Part shown: piece after piece, positions 42,703-56,546 of the stretch
How the letters are laid out: each line of letters opens with the position of its first letter
Position numbering within the stretch: the first letter of the stretch is position 1
From: Betaproteobacteria bacterium Ga0077532
GTDB taxonomy: Bacteria > Pseudomonadota > Gammaproteobacteria > Burkholderiales > Ga0077523
DNA length: 64,000 nt
Reading direction: 5' to 3'
NCBI GenBank assembly: GCA_001464895.1
Contig: LNEE01000012.1
Coordinates: forward strand, 1-64,000
The notes under the pieces: generated by a model
What the model saw: the letters and a program-made list of their open reading frames with translations, nothing else
Told to the model about the DNA's origin: nothing
Database searches by the model: none
Translations under genes and position numbers: made by a program

Positions 42703-43305
42703 TTGAAGCTCATCACCAACGCAATTGCCGCGGCCGCCCTCATCGCAGCCACCGGGACCGCCTCCGCCATCTCCATCGTCCCCGTCGTTAGTTCGTCCGG
42801 CACGGGCACCTTCACGGGCGCCACCGGCATCATCCACGATGGAGTCATCCCCGCGGAGAGCTCGGTCTACAACGGCGCGAACACGGTGAGCTGGTTCGGT
42901 ACCTCCGTCATCCTGACGGTCGATTTCGGCCAGCTCTACACCCTCTCCGATGTCACGCTCAGCGTGGACAACAACGACTTCTACCGCGTGCAGATTTCCG
43001 AGGACGGCACGAACTGGAACACGTTGTTCACCGTCCTCTCGTTCGATGGCGAAATCGGCTCCGGCATGGACACGATGAGCAGCGTCCTCGGCGATCCCGA
43101 GTACATCGAGAGCATCGACTTCCCGACCGTGTCCGCACGTTACGCGCGCATCTACGCCATTGCCGGCGACAGTGCCTACAGCGTGGGTGAGATGCAATTC
43201 AACGGGATCCCCGCCGTGCCGGAACCGAGCGAGTACGCCCTGATGGGTCTTGGCCTGCTCGGACTGGGGCTGCATCTTCGAAAGGCCGGCAAGCGGAGCA
43301 AGTAA
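42703..43305 (+). CDS. PEP-CTERM sorting-domain exported protein
   Basis: 200 aa from a TTG at 42703, 8 bases after AGGAG; this start gives a clean signal peptide (MKLITNAIAAAALIAATGTASA). The middle (about 30-165) looks like an F5/8-type-C/discoidin-like beta domain (VDFGQLYTLSDVTLSVDNNDFYRVQISEDGTNWNTL, SARYARIYA). The C-terminus is a textbook PEP-CTERM tag, VPEPSEYALMGLGLLGLGLHLRKAGKRSK in pattern: Pro-Glu-Pro, hydrophobic helix, basic tail. Exosortase should cleave it and place the protein in the extracellular matrix or cell surface; the exosortase genes are elsewhere. Confidence 0.87.
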   Translation: MKLITNAIAAAALIAATGTASAISIVPVVSSSGTGTFTGATGIIHDGVIPAESSVYNGANTVSWFGTSVILTVDFGQLYTLSDVTLSVDNNDFYRVQISEDGTNWNTLFTVLSFDGEIGSGMDTMSSVLGDPEYIESIDFPTVSARYARIYAIAGDSAYSVGEMQFNGIPAVPEPSEYALMGLGLLGLGLHLRKAGKRSK

Positions 43306-43403
43306 GCAGGCGGGTCGAACACGAATCTGCGAGGGCGGCACTCAGATCTGCCCCGTCAGGAGACCGTAGAGGGCGGCCACCAGGACCGCTCCGGCAGGAG
43401 ACC

Positions 43404-43440
43404 ACAGGGGCCGCTCGTTCGAGCGGCCCCTGTTGCATTT
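43404..43440 (+). terminator. Terminator after the PEP-CTERM gene
   Basis: Perfect 13-bp stem ACAGGGGCCGCTC / GAGCGGCCCCTGT with a GTTC loop, followed by TGCATTT. The U tract is short and interrupted, so efficiency is uncertain; it lies between convergent genes and could serve either side. Confidence 0.6.
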
Positions 43441-43478
43441 CCGGGCTCGTGCTCGCGATGTGCGTCGAGTGCCGTGCT

Positions 43479-44342
43479 TCAGCGCAGAAGAAGCGTCGGA
43501 ATCGTGGCCGACCGCAGGAGGTCCGAGGTCTTGCTTCCGAACAGCAGGCTGCGCAAAGGCGAGTGCGCGTAGGCCCCCATGATCAGGATGTCGATGTCGA
43601 GCCGCTGGATGTTCTCGGCGATCACGGTCTCGGCATCGCCGGGAACGAGCAGCGTCGGTGCTTCGAAGCCGGCGGCCTCAAGCGTCTTCCGGGCCCATTC
43701 CATCTGTTTCGGTGCGTCGGCGGTCTCGCGTCCGGACATCAACAAGTGGATCGGCAAGCCGCGGAACAAGGGGCTGCCGGCCACGAGTTCCACACCTCGC
43801 CGGGTCACCGTGCCGCCATCGAAGGCGATCATCACGCGACGCGGTTCCCGGAAGCCCTGGGTGACTGCGAGCACCGGTTTGTGCAGGGCGCGAACGACGC
43901 GCTCGACGTTGCGCCCGAGATCCCGCTGGGTGGATCCCGCGGATTCACCGCGGCGTCCGAGAACGAACAGCCGTACGCCGGGCTCCTGTTCGACAAGAGT
44001 GGTCTCGAGTTCCCCATGGCGCTGGCGCACGTCGGCAGAGGGGGCGCCCGACGACAGGGCGCGTTCCCTCAAGCCGTTGAGGAAGAGCCGTCCCTTCTCC
44101 CGAGCGGCGCGAGTGCGTTGCTCGTCCTGCGCCGACAGCCGGGTCAGCAGATTCTCTTGGGCATCCACACCGATCGCTCCGCTGTGGTCCGCGCTGCTGG
44201 CGATTTCGGGATGTCGATCGAGGATGTGCAGGAACTCGAGCGGCGCCTGGAGGCGGATGGCCGCCCATGCTGCGTAGTCGGCAACGAAATCCGCGAAGCG
44301 GGACTGATCGACGCAGGCCAGCACCTTGTTCTCGTGATTCAT
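43479..44342 (-). CDS. Tandem universal stress protein
   Basis: 287 aa with two Usp domains (about 1-145 and 150-287). The second carries the nucleotide-binding-like ending [31 protein letters not shown], close to the G-x2-G-x9-G-S/T pattern; the first is degenerate ([12 protein letters not shown]). Universal stress proteins of this tandem form are cytosolic and linked to starvation or energy stress. It is encoded 12 bp downstream of a SulP transporter, a common pairing that suggests coupled regulation of anion uptake. Confidence 0.87.
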   Translation of the reverse strand: MNHENKVLACVDQSRFADFVADYAAWAAIRLQAPLEFLHILDRHPEIASSADHSGAIGVDAQENLLTRLSAQDEQRTRAAREKGRLFLNGLRERALSSGAPSADVRQRHGELETTLVEQEPGVRLFVLGRRGESAGSTQRDLGRNVERVVRALHKPVLAVTQGFREPRRVMIAFDGGTVTRRGVELVAGSPLFRGLPIHLLMSGRETADAPKQMEWARKTLEAAGFEAPTLLVPGDAETVIAENIQRLDIDILIMGAYAHSPLRSLLFGSKTSDLLRSATIPTLLLR

Positions 44343-44354
44343 CGGGGGCTCCGC

Positions 44355-45830
44355 TCAGTGGCCCATCAGTTGTTCGACGGCATCGGGCTTGTCGTGCACG
44401 CCGAACCGATCCACCAGCGTCGCACTGGCCTCGTTCAGTCCGATGACCTCGACCTCGGTGCCCTCGCGGCGGAACTTCACGACCACGGTGTCGAGCGCGC
44501 TCACCGCCGTGATGTCCCAGAAGTGCGCACGGCTCACGTCGATGCGGACCTTCTCGATGACCTCCTTGAAGTCGAAGTAGCCGACGAAGCGTTCGGCCGA
44601 CGCGAAGAACACCTGGCCGACCACGCGGTAGGACCGCACCCGCCCCTCGTCCTCCGACTTCGAGCCCACAAAGAGGACGAGGCCCACTTTGTGTGCGAAG
44701 AAGAATCCGGACAGGAGCACACCCACCAGCACGCCGCGCGCGAGATCGTGGGTCGCCACCACGACGACCACGGTGGCGATCATCACGGCACTCGAACTGC
44801 GGGGATACGTGCGAAGGTTGCGGATCGATGCCCAGTTGAACGTGCCGATGGACACCATGATCATCACGGCGACGAGCGCGGCCATGGGAATCCGCGCGAC
44901 CCATTCGCCGACGAGCACGAGCAACAGCAGCAGGAACACACCCGCCGAGAGGGTGGACAGTCGGCCGCGACCGCCAGATTTCACGTTGATCACCGACTGG
45001 CCGATCATCGCGCACCCCGCCATTCCTCCGAGGAATCCCGATGCGATGTTCGCGATGCCCTGACCGACGCACTCCCGGCTCTTGCGGCTAGGCGTGTCGG
45101 TCAGGTCATCCACGATGGCCGCGGTCATCATCGACTCCAACAGTCCGACGACCGCCAGTGTGGCCGATACCGGCAGGATGATGCGGAGCGTCTCGAAGTT
45201 CAGGGGGACGTCCGGCAGCAGGAAGATCGGCAGGCTGTCCGGCAGTTGTCCGAGGTCACCGACCGTGCGGATGTCCAGTCCGAGTCCGATGGCAACACCC
45301 GTCAGGACGACGATGGCCACCAGGGGCGAGGGCACGGCCTTCGTGACGTAGGGGAACAGGTAGATGATGCCGAGGCCCGCCGCCACCATCGCGTAGACCT
45401 CCCAGCCGACATTCGTCAGTTCGGGCAGTTGCGCCATGAAGATCAGGATCGCGAGCGCGTTCACGAATCCTGTGATCACCGAGCGCGACACGAAACGCAT
45501 GAGCGTCGCCAGGCGGAACCAGCCCGCGAGGATCTGCAGCACGCCGGTCAGCACGGTCGCGGCTAGGAGGTACTGCAGGCCGTGATCCTTCACCAGCGTG
45601 ACCATGACGAGCGCCATCGCCCCCGTTGCTGCCGAGATCATCCCCGGCCGCCCTCCCGCAAACGCGATCACCGTGGCGATGCAAAAGGAGGCGTAGAGTC
45701 CGACGCGGGGATCGACGCCGGCGATGATCGAGAAGGCGATCGCCTCCGGAATCAGTGCCAGTGCGACCACGAGGCCCGCCAGCAGATCATTGCGGACGTT
45801 GGAGAGCCATGCGAGCCGGAAGGCGTTCAT
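44355..45830 (-). CDS. SulP-family anion transporter with STAS domain
   Basis: 491 aa. Multipass membrane domain (about 15-385) with the SulP signature region [23 protein letters not shown], then [19 protein letters not shown], followed by a cytoplasmic STAS domain (about 395-485) with [19 protein letters not shown]. SulP proteins carry sulfate, bicarbonate or other anions, often with sodium or protons; the substrate cannot be assigned. It starts near a 317-bp gap (45831-46147) that holds no gene I can support, and the usp gene follows it. Confidence 0.9.
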   Translation of the reverse strand: MNAFRLAWLSNVRNDLLAGLVVALALIPEAIAFSIIAGVDPRVGLYASFCIATVIAFAGGRPGMISAATGAMALVMVTLVKDHGLQYLLAATVLTGVLQILAGWFRLATLMRFVSRSVITGFVNALAILIFMAQLPELTNVGWEVYAMVAAGLGIIYLFPYVTKAVPSPLVAIVVLTGVAIGLGLDIRTVGDLGQLPDSLPIFLLPDVPLNFETLRIILPVSATLAVVGLLESMMTAAIVDDLTDTPSRKSRECVGQGIANIASGFLGGMAGCAMIGQSVINVKSGGRGRLSTLSAGVFLLLLLVLVGEWVARIPMAALVAVMIMVSIGTFNWASIRNLRTYPRSSSAVMIATVVVVVATHDLARGVLVGVLLSGFFFAHKVGLVLFVGSKSEDEGRVRSYRVVGQVFFASAERFVGYFDFKEVIEKVRIDVSRAHFWDITAVSALDTVVVKFRREGTEVEVIGLNEASATLVDRFGVHDKPDAVEQLMGH

Positions 45831-46147
45831 ATCGGTTTTCCGTGAATGCGATCGTGCCGCCCGAGCGGATCGTGGCGGAACGCGGGTGCGGCAGGGGTAC
45901 TCTGGGGGGAGAGGCGACCAGCTCCAGGCGGCAAGTCACGCCAGAGGAGCGGGAGCGACGGACGACCGCATGCGGGGCGTGACGTCGACACCAGTGCGAG
46001 ATTCAGGAGCTACAAGGGAAGGGGCCGAAGCCAGTACCTAAAGGCCACAAAGTCTAATGGCGTGGCTGCTGCGTCGCAACAAGGAACGCGCCCTGGTCGC
46101 GCGGCCCGCGCATTCCCGACGCGGTGCTGCCGAAGGCGTCCAGCAGC
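45831..46147. other. Intergenic region, no gene seen
   Basis: The 317 bp between the SulP start and the NicO stop contain no ORF with family character, no clear promoter hexamer pair and no repeat. It must hold the SulP promoter on minus. Confidence 0.5.
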
Positions 46148-46993
46148 TCAATGGAACAGGCTGGCGAGGCTCACGAATCCCGCCTCCGACGCGATCCCGT
46201 ACACGAGCGCCAATCCGAACACCAGGCTGAGCAGCCCGGACGCGAGCTGCAGGCCAGCGTTGACGCGCGGCAGTCGGCCCGACGACCAGGCGAACGGCGC
46301 GGCGATCAGCATGGTGATCAGGACCATCCCTGCCATCGTCCCTAGACCGAACACGACGAGGTAGGCCATCCCCCACCAGGGATCCCGGATGGCTCCAAGT
46401 GCGAGCAAGGCGACCGCAGCCGAGCCTGCGAGACCGTGCACGACACCGATCAACACCGGCCGAGCGATCTGGAACACCCCGAGCCTCCCGAAGTGTCGGT
46501 CGAGCCAGGACGCCGGTGTCGCATCCTCCGGGTGCCCGTGATCTCCAGGGCCGTGCCCATGTCGGTGGCTGTGCACGAAGTCGCCGTGACCATGGGTGTG
46601 GGCGTGGCGGGCAAGCACCAGCGAATCGCGGGGCGCGTGCGGATGGGGCGTCATGGAAGGTGCGGGTGTGACGGCCGTGTAGACGTTCCGCTCGGCGCGC
46701 AGCCACCGGACGAGGGTCGCGATGCCGAGGCCGATCAGCATGAGGCCGACACAGAACTCCAGCGCCTGCGCCAGGGCGGCAGGAATCGTCACGCCGAAGA
46801 GGATCACGACGGCACCCACGACACCGACCGTCGCGGTGTGTCCCAGACCCCACAGCGCGCCGATCATCGCTGCAGCGCCGATACGCCGCTCGCGACCGAC
46901 GATGGTGGATACCGCGATCACGTGATCGGCATCCGTGGCGTGACGCATGCCCAGGAAGAATCCGAGCAGGATGGCGGAGAGGAGGGTGGGCAC
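46148..46993 (-). CDS. NicO-type nickel/cobalt transporter-like membrane protein
   Basis: 281 aa, about six to seven membrane segments. The first carries RHATDADHV (His18, Asp21, Asp23, His24), the HxxxxDH-like signature of HoxN/NixA/NicO permeases. A long hydrophilic loop (about 105-160) is rich in His (HAHTHGHGDFVHSHRHGHGPGDHGHPED) and should bind metal. Related UreH/HupE-like proteins supply nickel to enzymes. A nickel client in this window is the LarA-type enzyme at 19 kb, but linkage is distant. Confidence 0.82.
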   Translation of the reverse strand: MPTLLSAILLGFFLGMRHATDADHVIAVSTIVGRERRIGAAAMIGALWGLGHTATVGVVGAVVILFGVTIPAALAQALEFCVGLMLIGLGIATLVRWLRAERNVYTAVTPAPSMTPHPHAPRDSLVLARHAHTHGHGDFVHSHRHGHGPGDHGHPEDATPASWLDRHFGRLGVFQIARPVLIGVVHGLAGSAAVALLALGAIRDPWWGMAYLVVFGLGTMAGMVLITMLIAAPFAWSSGRLPRVNAGLQLASGLLSLVFGLALVYGIASEAGFVSLASLFH

Positions 46994-47075
46994 TAAGACG
47001 GAGCAGCTGGGTTTATGAAGGGGCGAGGGATTCGTGTGAACTCGCGGCGGACCGTATCGGCTGCCTCGACCACCG

Positions 47076-47630
47076 TCAAGCCGCGGTGCCGGTCCCGCCC
47101 TTCAGCAACACCAGGAGTGCGCCGCCGCCGCCGTCCTCGGGCCGGGCCTGGATGTATGCGAGCACCTCGTCGCGCTGCCGCAGCCAATGGGCGACCTTGC
47201 CCTTCAGAACCGGCGTGCCGCCGACGGAGCGGTAGCCCTTGCCGTGCACGATGCGCACGCAGCGCACGCCGCGCCGGACGCTGACATGGAGGAAGTTCGC
47301 GAGGAGGGGGCGGGCGGCATCCACCGTGAGGCCGTGCAGGTCGAGGTTGTCCTGGATGACCCATTCGCCGCGACGTAACCGTTTGAGCACCATGGGTGGG
47401 ATGCCGTCGCGCCGATAGGTGAGTTCCTCGCCGATCTCGAGCAGCGTCTCGCCGTCGAGGGGATCGCTGAGGCTGTCGGCCAGTACGGCTTCCTCGTCGC
47501 GCCGGCTCATCGTCGGGATCGGGGCCGGTCGTGGCGTCTCCACCACCACCCGAGGAGGCACCTTCAGCGGCGCGACGTCGCGCAGCACTTCCCGGAAGGC
47601 GTCCAGATCATCGTCGTCCGGCTCGGCCAT
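47076..47630 (-). CDS. Smr-domain protein (SmrA/YdaL-like nuclease)
   Basis: 184 aa from the ATG at 47630. An acidic N-terminal tail (EPDDDDLDAF) leads to the C-terminal Smr domain (about 95-184). Its signature motifs are LDLHGLTVDAA and VRIVHGKGYRS, plus the GGGGALLVLLKGG ending. Single-domain Smr proteins of gamma/betaproteobacteria show DNA/RNA nicking endonuclease activity; here the cellular role is unknown. It lies 65 bp downstream of trxB on the same strand, a common betaproteobacterial pairing. Confidence 0.9.
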   Translation of the reverse strand: MAEPDDDDLDAFREVLRDVAPLKVPPRVVVETPRPAPIPTMSRRDEEAVLADSLSDPLDGETLLEIGEELTYRRDGIPPMVLKRLRRGEWVIQDNLDLHGLTVDAARPLLANFLHVSVRRGVRCVRIVHGKGYRSVGGTPVLKGKVAHWLRQRDEVLAYIQARPEDGGGGALLVLLKGGTGTAA

Positions 47631-47695
47631 GGTGTCATGCCTGTGTATCGGTGGGAGAGGGCAGCCGCGGGTTGCGCTGCCCTTCGGTGCATGGG

Positions 47696-48685
<990 letters not shown>

Positions 48686-48773
48686 CTATTGTCTCAGGGG
48701 CCGTGCAGGTGTGTCGATCCGCAGGGCCTTGCGAGGTAGAATCGGGCGATGCTTCACACACCGAATCAACGGG

Positions 48774-51068
48774 ATGCTGTTTCGCCGGCGCAACGCTGAG
48801 CGCCCCGAGCCCGAACCCCTTCCGCCACGCCTCGCGAAACTCGTCCGCGAAGCCTGGTGGTTGCTGTTCGTCGGTGTCGCTGCCTACCTCGCCCTCATCC
48901 TCTCGACCTATCACCGGGGCGATCCGGGGTGGTCGCATGCTCCCGCCGTACCGCAGATCGAGAACGCCGGCGGTGCGCTCGGGGCGTGGCTCGCCGACGT
49001 TCTCCTGTATCTCTTCGGCATGTCCGCCTGGTGGATCGTGGTGCTCCTCGCCGTCACCGTGTGGCAGTCCTACCTGCGTCTCGATGCCAGGGAGGCCGTG
49101 ACCGACCGGCGGCCGTGGTTCTATGCCCTCGCCGGGTTCGGCATCTTCCTTGTGGCGAGCTGCGGATTCGAGGCGATGCGGCTCCACACCGCTTCTGTCG
49201 TGTTGCCGTACCGACCGGGCGGCCTCCTGGGTGAAGTCGTGAGCCGCACGCTGCTGGCCAGTCTGGGATTCACCGGGGGCACGTTGTTCCTTCTCGTGGT
49301 GATGGCAGCGACCTTCTCTGTGGCGAGCGGCCTCTCCTGGGTCTGGGCGGCAGAGCGCTTCGGTCACGGGATCGAATGGCTCTGGGAGAACGCGGCCCGG
49401 CGTGCGCAGGAGAAGCGCGACCGCAAGGTCGGCGAAGTCGCCGTTGTGAAGCGCGAGGAGGTCGTGGAGGTGACCCGCGAGAAGCTCGAGGTCCGGACGC
49501 CGATCCACATCGAACCGCCGGTCACCGAGATCCCGAAGTCGAAGCGCGTCGAGAAGGAGAAGCAGAAGCCGCTCTTCGAGGACCTCCCCGACTCTCCGCT
49601 GCCCCCTGTCCAACTGCTCGACGAGGCCGGACCCGCCATCGAGGTGATGTCCGCCGAGACCCTGGAGTACACGTCCCGGCTCATCGAGAAGAAGCTCCTC
49701 GATTTCGGGATCGAGGTGAAGGTACTCGCCGCCTACCCTGGCCCGGTGATCACGCGCTACGAGATCGATCCCGCGACGGGCGTGAAGGGCAGCCAGATCG
49801 TGAACCTCGTGAAAGATCTCGCCCGCGCGCTCTCGGTGATGAGCATCCGCGTCGTCGAGACGATCCCCGGCAAGTCGTGCATGGGACTCGAGATCCCGAA
49901 CCCCAAGCGGCAGGTGGTGCGCCTCTCGGAGATCCTCGGGTCCGAGGTGTACGGCAACATGGCCTCGCCCATCACGCTCGTCCTCGGCAAGGACATCGCG
50001 GGCAAGCCGGTGGTCGCGGATCTCGCACGGATGCCGCATCTGCTCGTGGCGGGCACGACGGGCTCGGGCAAGTCGGTGGCGATCAACGCGATGATCCTGT
50101 CGCTGCTCTACAAGGCGACGCCCGCCGAGACTCGGATGATCTTCATCGATCCGAAGATGCTGGAGCTGTCGGTCTACGAGGGCATCCCGCACCTGCTGGC
50201 GCCGGTTGTCACCGACATGAAGCAGGCCGCCTACGCGCTCAACTGGTGCGTGGCCGAGATGGAGCGGCGCTACAAGCTGATGTCGAACCTTGGTGTGCGC
50301 AACCTCTCGGGCTACAACCAGAAGGTGCGCGACGCCGCGAAGGCGGGCAAGCCGATCGGCAATCCGTTCTCGCTCATGCCCGAGAGCCCGGAGCCGCTGG
50401 AGCCGATGCCGCTCGTGGTCGTGGTCATCGACGAACTGGCCGACCTCATGATGGTGGTCGGCAAGAAGGTCGAGGAACTCATCGCCCGTCTCGCCCAGAA
50501 GGCGCGCGCCGCGGGCATCCATCTCATCCTCGCGACCCAGCGACCGTCGGTGGACGTCATCACCGGCCTCATCAAGGCGAACATCCCGACGCGGATCGCC
50601 TTCCAGGTGTCGTCCAAGATCGACTCGCGGACCATTCTCGACCAGCAGGGCGCGGAGGCACTGCTCGGCCAGGGCGACATGCTGTACCTGCCGCCGGGCA
50701 CAGGGCTGCCGCAGCGCGTGCACGGCGCGTTCGTGGCGGACGAGGAGGTCCACAAGGTCGTCGAATACCTGAAGTCGCGCGGCGAGCCGCAGTACATCGA
50801 GGGCATCCTCGATTCGCCGGAGGAGGCCGACAGCACCGAGGCCGGCGAGGGCGGCGGCGAGGGCACCGAAGCGGATCCACTCTACGACGAGGCAGTCGGC
50901 GTCGTGCTGAAGACCCGCCGTGCGTCGATCTCGCTGGTGCAGCGGCATCTGCGCATCGGTTACAACCGGGCCGCGCGTCTCATCGAACAGATGGAAAAGG
51001 CCGGGCTCGTGTCGAGCATGGCCACCAATGGCAACCGGGAGATCCTGGTGCCCGCGAGGAGCGAATGA
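48774..51068 (+). CDS. ftsK: DNA translocase FtsK
   Basis: 764 aa from the ATG at 48774; the frame is open upstream but overlaps the trxB start. Four transmembrane segments in the first 190 residues, a short linker, then the motor domain with Walker A GTTGSGKS (about 427-434), [14 protein letters not shown] (Walker B) and [28 protein letters not shown] winged-helix gamma domain ends the chain (about 695-760), which reads KOPS sites. It pumps chromosome ends at the septum for dimer resolution. The short linker is typical of betaproteobacteria. The lolA ATG overlaps the stop. Confidence 0.95.
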   Translation: MLFRRRNAERPEPEPLPPRLAKLVREAWWLLFVGVAAYLALILSTYHRGDPGWSHAPAVPQIENAGGALGAWLADVLLYLFGMSAWWIVVLLAVTVWQSYLRLDAREAVTDRRPWFYALAGFGIFLVASCGFEAMRLHTASVVLPYRPGGLLGEVVSRTLLASLGFTGGTLFLLVVMAATFSVASGLSWVWAAERFGHGIEWLWENAARRAQEKRDRKVGEVAVVKREEVVEVTREKLEVRTPIHIEPPVTEIPKSKRVEKEKQKPLFEDLPDSPLPPVQLLDEAGPAIEVMSAETLEYTSRLIEKKLLDFGIEVKVLAAYPGPVITRYEIDPATGVKGSQIVNLVKDLARALSVMSIRVVETIPGKSCMGLEIPNPKRQVVRLSEILGSEVYGNMASPITLVLGKDIAGKPVVADLARMPHLLVAGTTGSGKSVAINAMILSLLYKATPAETRMIFIDPKMLELSVYEGIPHLLAPVVTDMKQAAYALNWCVAEMERRYKLMSNLGVRNLSGYNQKVRDAAKAGKPIGNPFSLMPESPEPLEPMPLVVVVIDELADLMMVVGKKVEELIARLAQKARAAGIHLILATQRPSVDVITGLIKANIPTRIAFQVSSKIDSRTILDQQGAEALLGQGDMLYLPPGTGLPQRVHGAFVADEEVHKVVEYLKSRGEPQYIEGILDSPEEADSTEAGEGGGEGTEADPLYDEAVGVVLKTRRASISLVQRHLRIGYNRAARLIEQMEKAGLVSSMATNGNREILVPARSE

Positions 51069-51685
51069 GAAACGCAATGAAGGCCGTGGCCCTGATCGCG
51101 GTGTGCTGGGTCGGTCCGGCGATGGCGGGCGGCATCGAATCCCTGAAGGCGTTCGTGTCGGAGGTGCGGGGTGCCCGGACCGAATTCGTGCAGATCGTGA
51201 CCGACAACGCCGGCCGCAAGGTGCAGGAGTCCTCGGGCAGCTTCGTGTTCTCGCGTCCCGGGCGCTTCCGCTGGACGTACGTGAAGCCGTTCGACCAGGT
51301 GATCGTCGGTGATGGCGTGAAGGTGTGGGTCTACGACAAGGATCTCGAACAGGTGACGGTGAAGGCGCTCGGCGATGCGCTGGGCTCCAGCCCGGCTGCC
51401 TTGCTCGCCGGCAACAACGATGTCGAGCGCGCGTACACGTTCTCGCCGCTCCCGAAGAAGGATGGCCTCGAATGGATGGAGGCCGTGCCGAAGGACGAGG
51501 ACAGCACATTCGAGCGGATGCGCCTGGGCTTCCGGAAGAACAATCCGGAGCGAATCGAATTGGTCGACCGGCTCGGCCAGGTGACCACGATCCGGTTCAC
51601 GAAGCTCGATCGCAATCCGAAGCTCGGCGCGGACGTGTTCAAGTTCACGCCGCCCCCGGGTGCCGACGTCGTCGGCGACAAGTAG
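51065..51685 (+). CDS. lolA: Outer-membrane lipoprotein carrier LolA
   Basis: 206 aa from the ATG at 51065, overlapping the ftsK stop by 4 bp (a second ATG at 51077 is possible). Sec signal peptide (about 1-21, ending PAMAGG), then the beta-barrel carrier fold with [29 protein letters not shown] and [14 protein letters not shown]. It carries lipoproteins through the periplasm from LolCDE to LolB. The ftsK-lolA-rarA-serS order is widely conserved in proteobacteria. Confidence 0.95.
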   Translation: MRNAMKAVALIAVCWVGPAMAGGIESLKAFVSEVRGARTEFVQIVTDNAGRKVQESSGSFVFSRPGRFRWTYVKPFDQVIVGDGVKVWVYDKDLEQVTVKALGDALGSSPAALLAGNNDVERAYTFSPLPKKDGLEWMEAVPKDEDSTFERMRLGFRKNNPERIELVDRLGQVTTIRFTKLDRNPKLGADVFKFTPPPGADVVGDK

Positions 51686-51697
51686 GTCGCAGCCCCG

Positions 51698-54422
<2,725 letters not shown>

Positions 54423-54447
54423 GTCTGGCGGAACTCCGGAGAGATCG

Positions 54448-55305
54448 ATGACTGCAATGATCATGGACGGCGTGGCCGTCTCGAAGGAAGTGCGTGGACG
54501 TCTCGCGGCGCGCGTGTCGGCATTGGTCGCGAAGGGCGTGCGGCCGGGACTCGCCGTCATGCTCGTCGGAGACAACCCGGCCTCCCGGGTGTACGTGCGC
54601 AACAAGGTGAAGGCGTGCGCGGAGGCGGGGATCCATTCGGTGATGGACGAATACCCCGCAGACACATCGGCGGCCGATGTGCTTGCGCGCATCCGGGCGC
54701 TCAATGCCGACCCATCGATCCACGGGATCCTCGTCCAGCTGCCGCTGCCACCGCACATCGACGTCGATGACGTTCTCGCGGCCATCGCCCCGGAGAAGGA
54801 CGTCGACGGCTTCCATGTGGAGAGTCTCGGCGCGCTGATGGCGGGCAAGCCGGGTTTCGAGCCCTGCACGCCGCACGGCGTGATGGAGATTCTCGATCAC
54901 TACAAGGTGCCGCTCGCCGGGCGCAACGCGGTGGTCGTGGGGCGCAGCAACATCGTCGGCAAGCCGATGGCCCTGATGCTCCTCGGACGCGATGCCACGG
55001 TGACCATCTGCACGTCGAAGACGCAGGACCTCGCGGCCCACACCCGCGCCGCCGACATCGTCGTCGTCGCCGTGGGGCGCCCGCGACTGCTGACCGGCGA
55101 CATGGTCAAGCCCGGCGCGGTGGTCGTGGACGTCGGCATCAACCGCGACGCCGACGGCAAGCTCGTGGGCGACGTCGATTTCGAGAGCGTGAAGGAGGTT
55201 GCCGGTTTCGTGACGCCAGTCCCCGGCGGCGTCGGACCGATGACGATCACGATGCTGCTGGCCAACGCAGTGACCTCCGCGGAGCGTGTCGCCGCAGCGG
55301 GCTGA
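54448..55305 (+). CDS. folD: Bifunctional methylenetetrahydrofolate dehydrogenase/cyclohydrolase FolD
   Basis: 285 aa. The catalytic Tyr-x3-Lys ([16 protein letters not shown]), the ILVQLPLP loop, TPHGVMEIL, and the NADP-binding [14 protein letters not shown] are all present, ending [13 protein letters not shown]. It interconverts methylene-, methenyl- and formyl-tetrahydrofolate. It starts 25 bp after serS and is followed by an intrinsic terminator, so it is the last gene of this run. Confidence 0.97.
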   Translation: MTAMIMDGVAVSKEVRGRLAARVSALVAKGVRPGLAVMLVGDNPASRVYVRNKVKACAEAGIHSVMDEYPADTSAADVLARIRALNADPSIHGILVQLPLPPHIDVDDVLAAIAPEKDVDGFHVESLGALMAGKPGFEPCTPHGVMEILDHYKVPLAGRNAVVVGRSNIVGKPMALMLLGRDATVTICTSKTQDLAAHTRAADIVVVAVGRPRLLTGDMVKPGAVVVDVGINRDADGKLVGDVDFESVKEVAGFVTPVPGGVGPMTITMLLANAVTSAERVAAAG

Positions 55306-55329
55306 AGTCACGCGCGATGGAAGACGACG

Positions 55330-55357
55330 ACGGCCACCTAGACGGTGGCCGTTTTTC
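55330..55357 (+). terminator. Intrinsic terminator after folD
   Basis: ACGGCCACC-TAGAC-GGTGGCCGT stem-loop followed by four further T and C. A good U tract on plus marks the end of the ftsK-folD transcripts. Confidence 0.85.
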
Positions 55358-55391
55358 ATTGCCGGAAGGGTGCGTATCGCAGTGCAGGCCC

Positions 55392-56546
55392 TCAGCGGTT
55401 CAGCGTGACCGGCACGCGCCTTGGACCCCATTGCCCGGTGAAGACCTCGAAGCGTCCGGGGACAGGCGTCCGGCACGCCAGACACCTGCCGTCCCAGCCC
55501 AGGTCGTAGGCCACGATCCGATGCCAGTCGCGGACGATCACGGCGGTGCCGCAGCCGGGGCAGAGCGTGGTGCCGCCCGCGGTGTCGTGCACGTTTCCCG
55601 TGTAGACATGGTGGAGACCTTCGCTGCGAGCGATGGTGCGAGCGCGAGTGAGCGTGGCGGCAGGCGTCCGCGGGAGCGACGTCAGCTTGTGGTCAGGATG
55701 GAAGGCGGTGAAGTGGAGCGGCACGTCGGGACCGAGGGCCTCGACGATCCAGCCGCACAGGCGCTTCAACTCGTCGTCGGAATCGTTCATGGTCGGAATC
55801 AGCAGCGTCGTGATCTCGACCCAGACGTCGGTCTCGTGGACCAGGTACTTCAGGGTGTCGAGGACCGGTGCGAGGCGTGAGCCGGTGAGCCGCACGTAGA
55901 AGTCATCGGTGAATGCCTTCAGGTCCACGTTCGCGGCGTCCATCTTTGCGAAGAAGGCGCGGCGCGGTGCATCGTGGATGTAGCCCGCGGTCACTGCCAC
56001 CGTCTTCAGGCCGCGGCTGCGGCAGGCGTCTGCGGTGTCCATCGCATACTCGGCGAAGATCACCGGGTCGTTGTAGGTGAATGCCACGCTGCGGCATCCC
56101 GACTGCCACGCGGCGTACGCAATGCGCTCGGGGGAGGCCTCGTCCTGCAGGCGGTCCATGTCCCGCGACTTCGAGATGTCCCAGTTCTGGCAGAACTTGC
56201 AGGCGAGATTGCAGCCGGCGGTCCCGAACGAGAACACCGCCGAACCTGGAAGAAAGTGGTTCAGCGGCTTCTTCTCGATGGGATCGATGCAGAACCCGGA
56301 CGAGCGGCCATAGGTGGTGAGCACCATCCGGTCACCGTCGCGCATCCGGACGAAGCACGCGCCTCGCTGCCCTGCGTGCAGGCGGCAATCCCGCGGGCAG
56401 AGGTCGCACTGGATGCGCCCGTCGTCCAGCGCATGCCACCACTGCGCCGGCCAGGCGTCCGCCGCCGGCGGAGCCTCAGCATCGTCAGCGCGGGATTTCA
56501 CCGTCCTCTTTCCAGTGGTCGACCGTGTAGCGCGCAACGCGGGCAT
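55392..56546 (-). CDS. AmmeMemoRadiSam-system radical SAM enzyme
   Basis: 384 aa from the ATG at 56546 (a GTG at 56501 is a shorter alternative). The SAM cluster is Cys112-x3-Cys116-x2-Cys119 (GCNLACKFCQNWDIS). Extra cysteines precede it (CDLCPRDC, Cys47/50/54, and Cys64) and follow it (LCPGCGT, RCLACRTP), suggesting auxiliary metal sites. This is the activating-enzyme-like radical SAM protein that co-occurs with Memo and AMMECR1 domains in bacteria and archaea. Its reaction is unknown. The start overlaps the end of the Memo-AMMECR1 gene by 62 bp, giving a tight two-gene operon. Confidence 0.88.
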   Translation of the reverse strand: MPALRATRSTTGKRTVKSRADDAEAPPAADAWPAQWWHALDDGRIQCDLCPRDCRLHAGQRGACFVRMRDGDRMVLTTYGRSSGFCIDPIEKKPLNHFLPGSAVFSFGTAGCNLACKFCQNWDISKSRDMDRLQDEASPERIAYAAWQSGCRSVAFTYNDPVIFAEYAMDTADACRSRGLKTVAVTAGYIHDAPRRAFFAKMDAANVDLKAFTDDFYVRLTGSRLAPVLDTLKYLVHETDVWVEITTLLIPTMNDSDDELKRLCGWIVEALGPDVPLHFTAFHPDHKLTSLPRTPAATLTRARTIARSEGLHHVYTGNVHDTAGGTTLCPGCGTAVIVRDWHRIVAYDLGWDGRCLACRTPVPGRFEVFTGQWGPRRVPVTLNR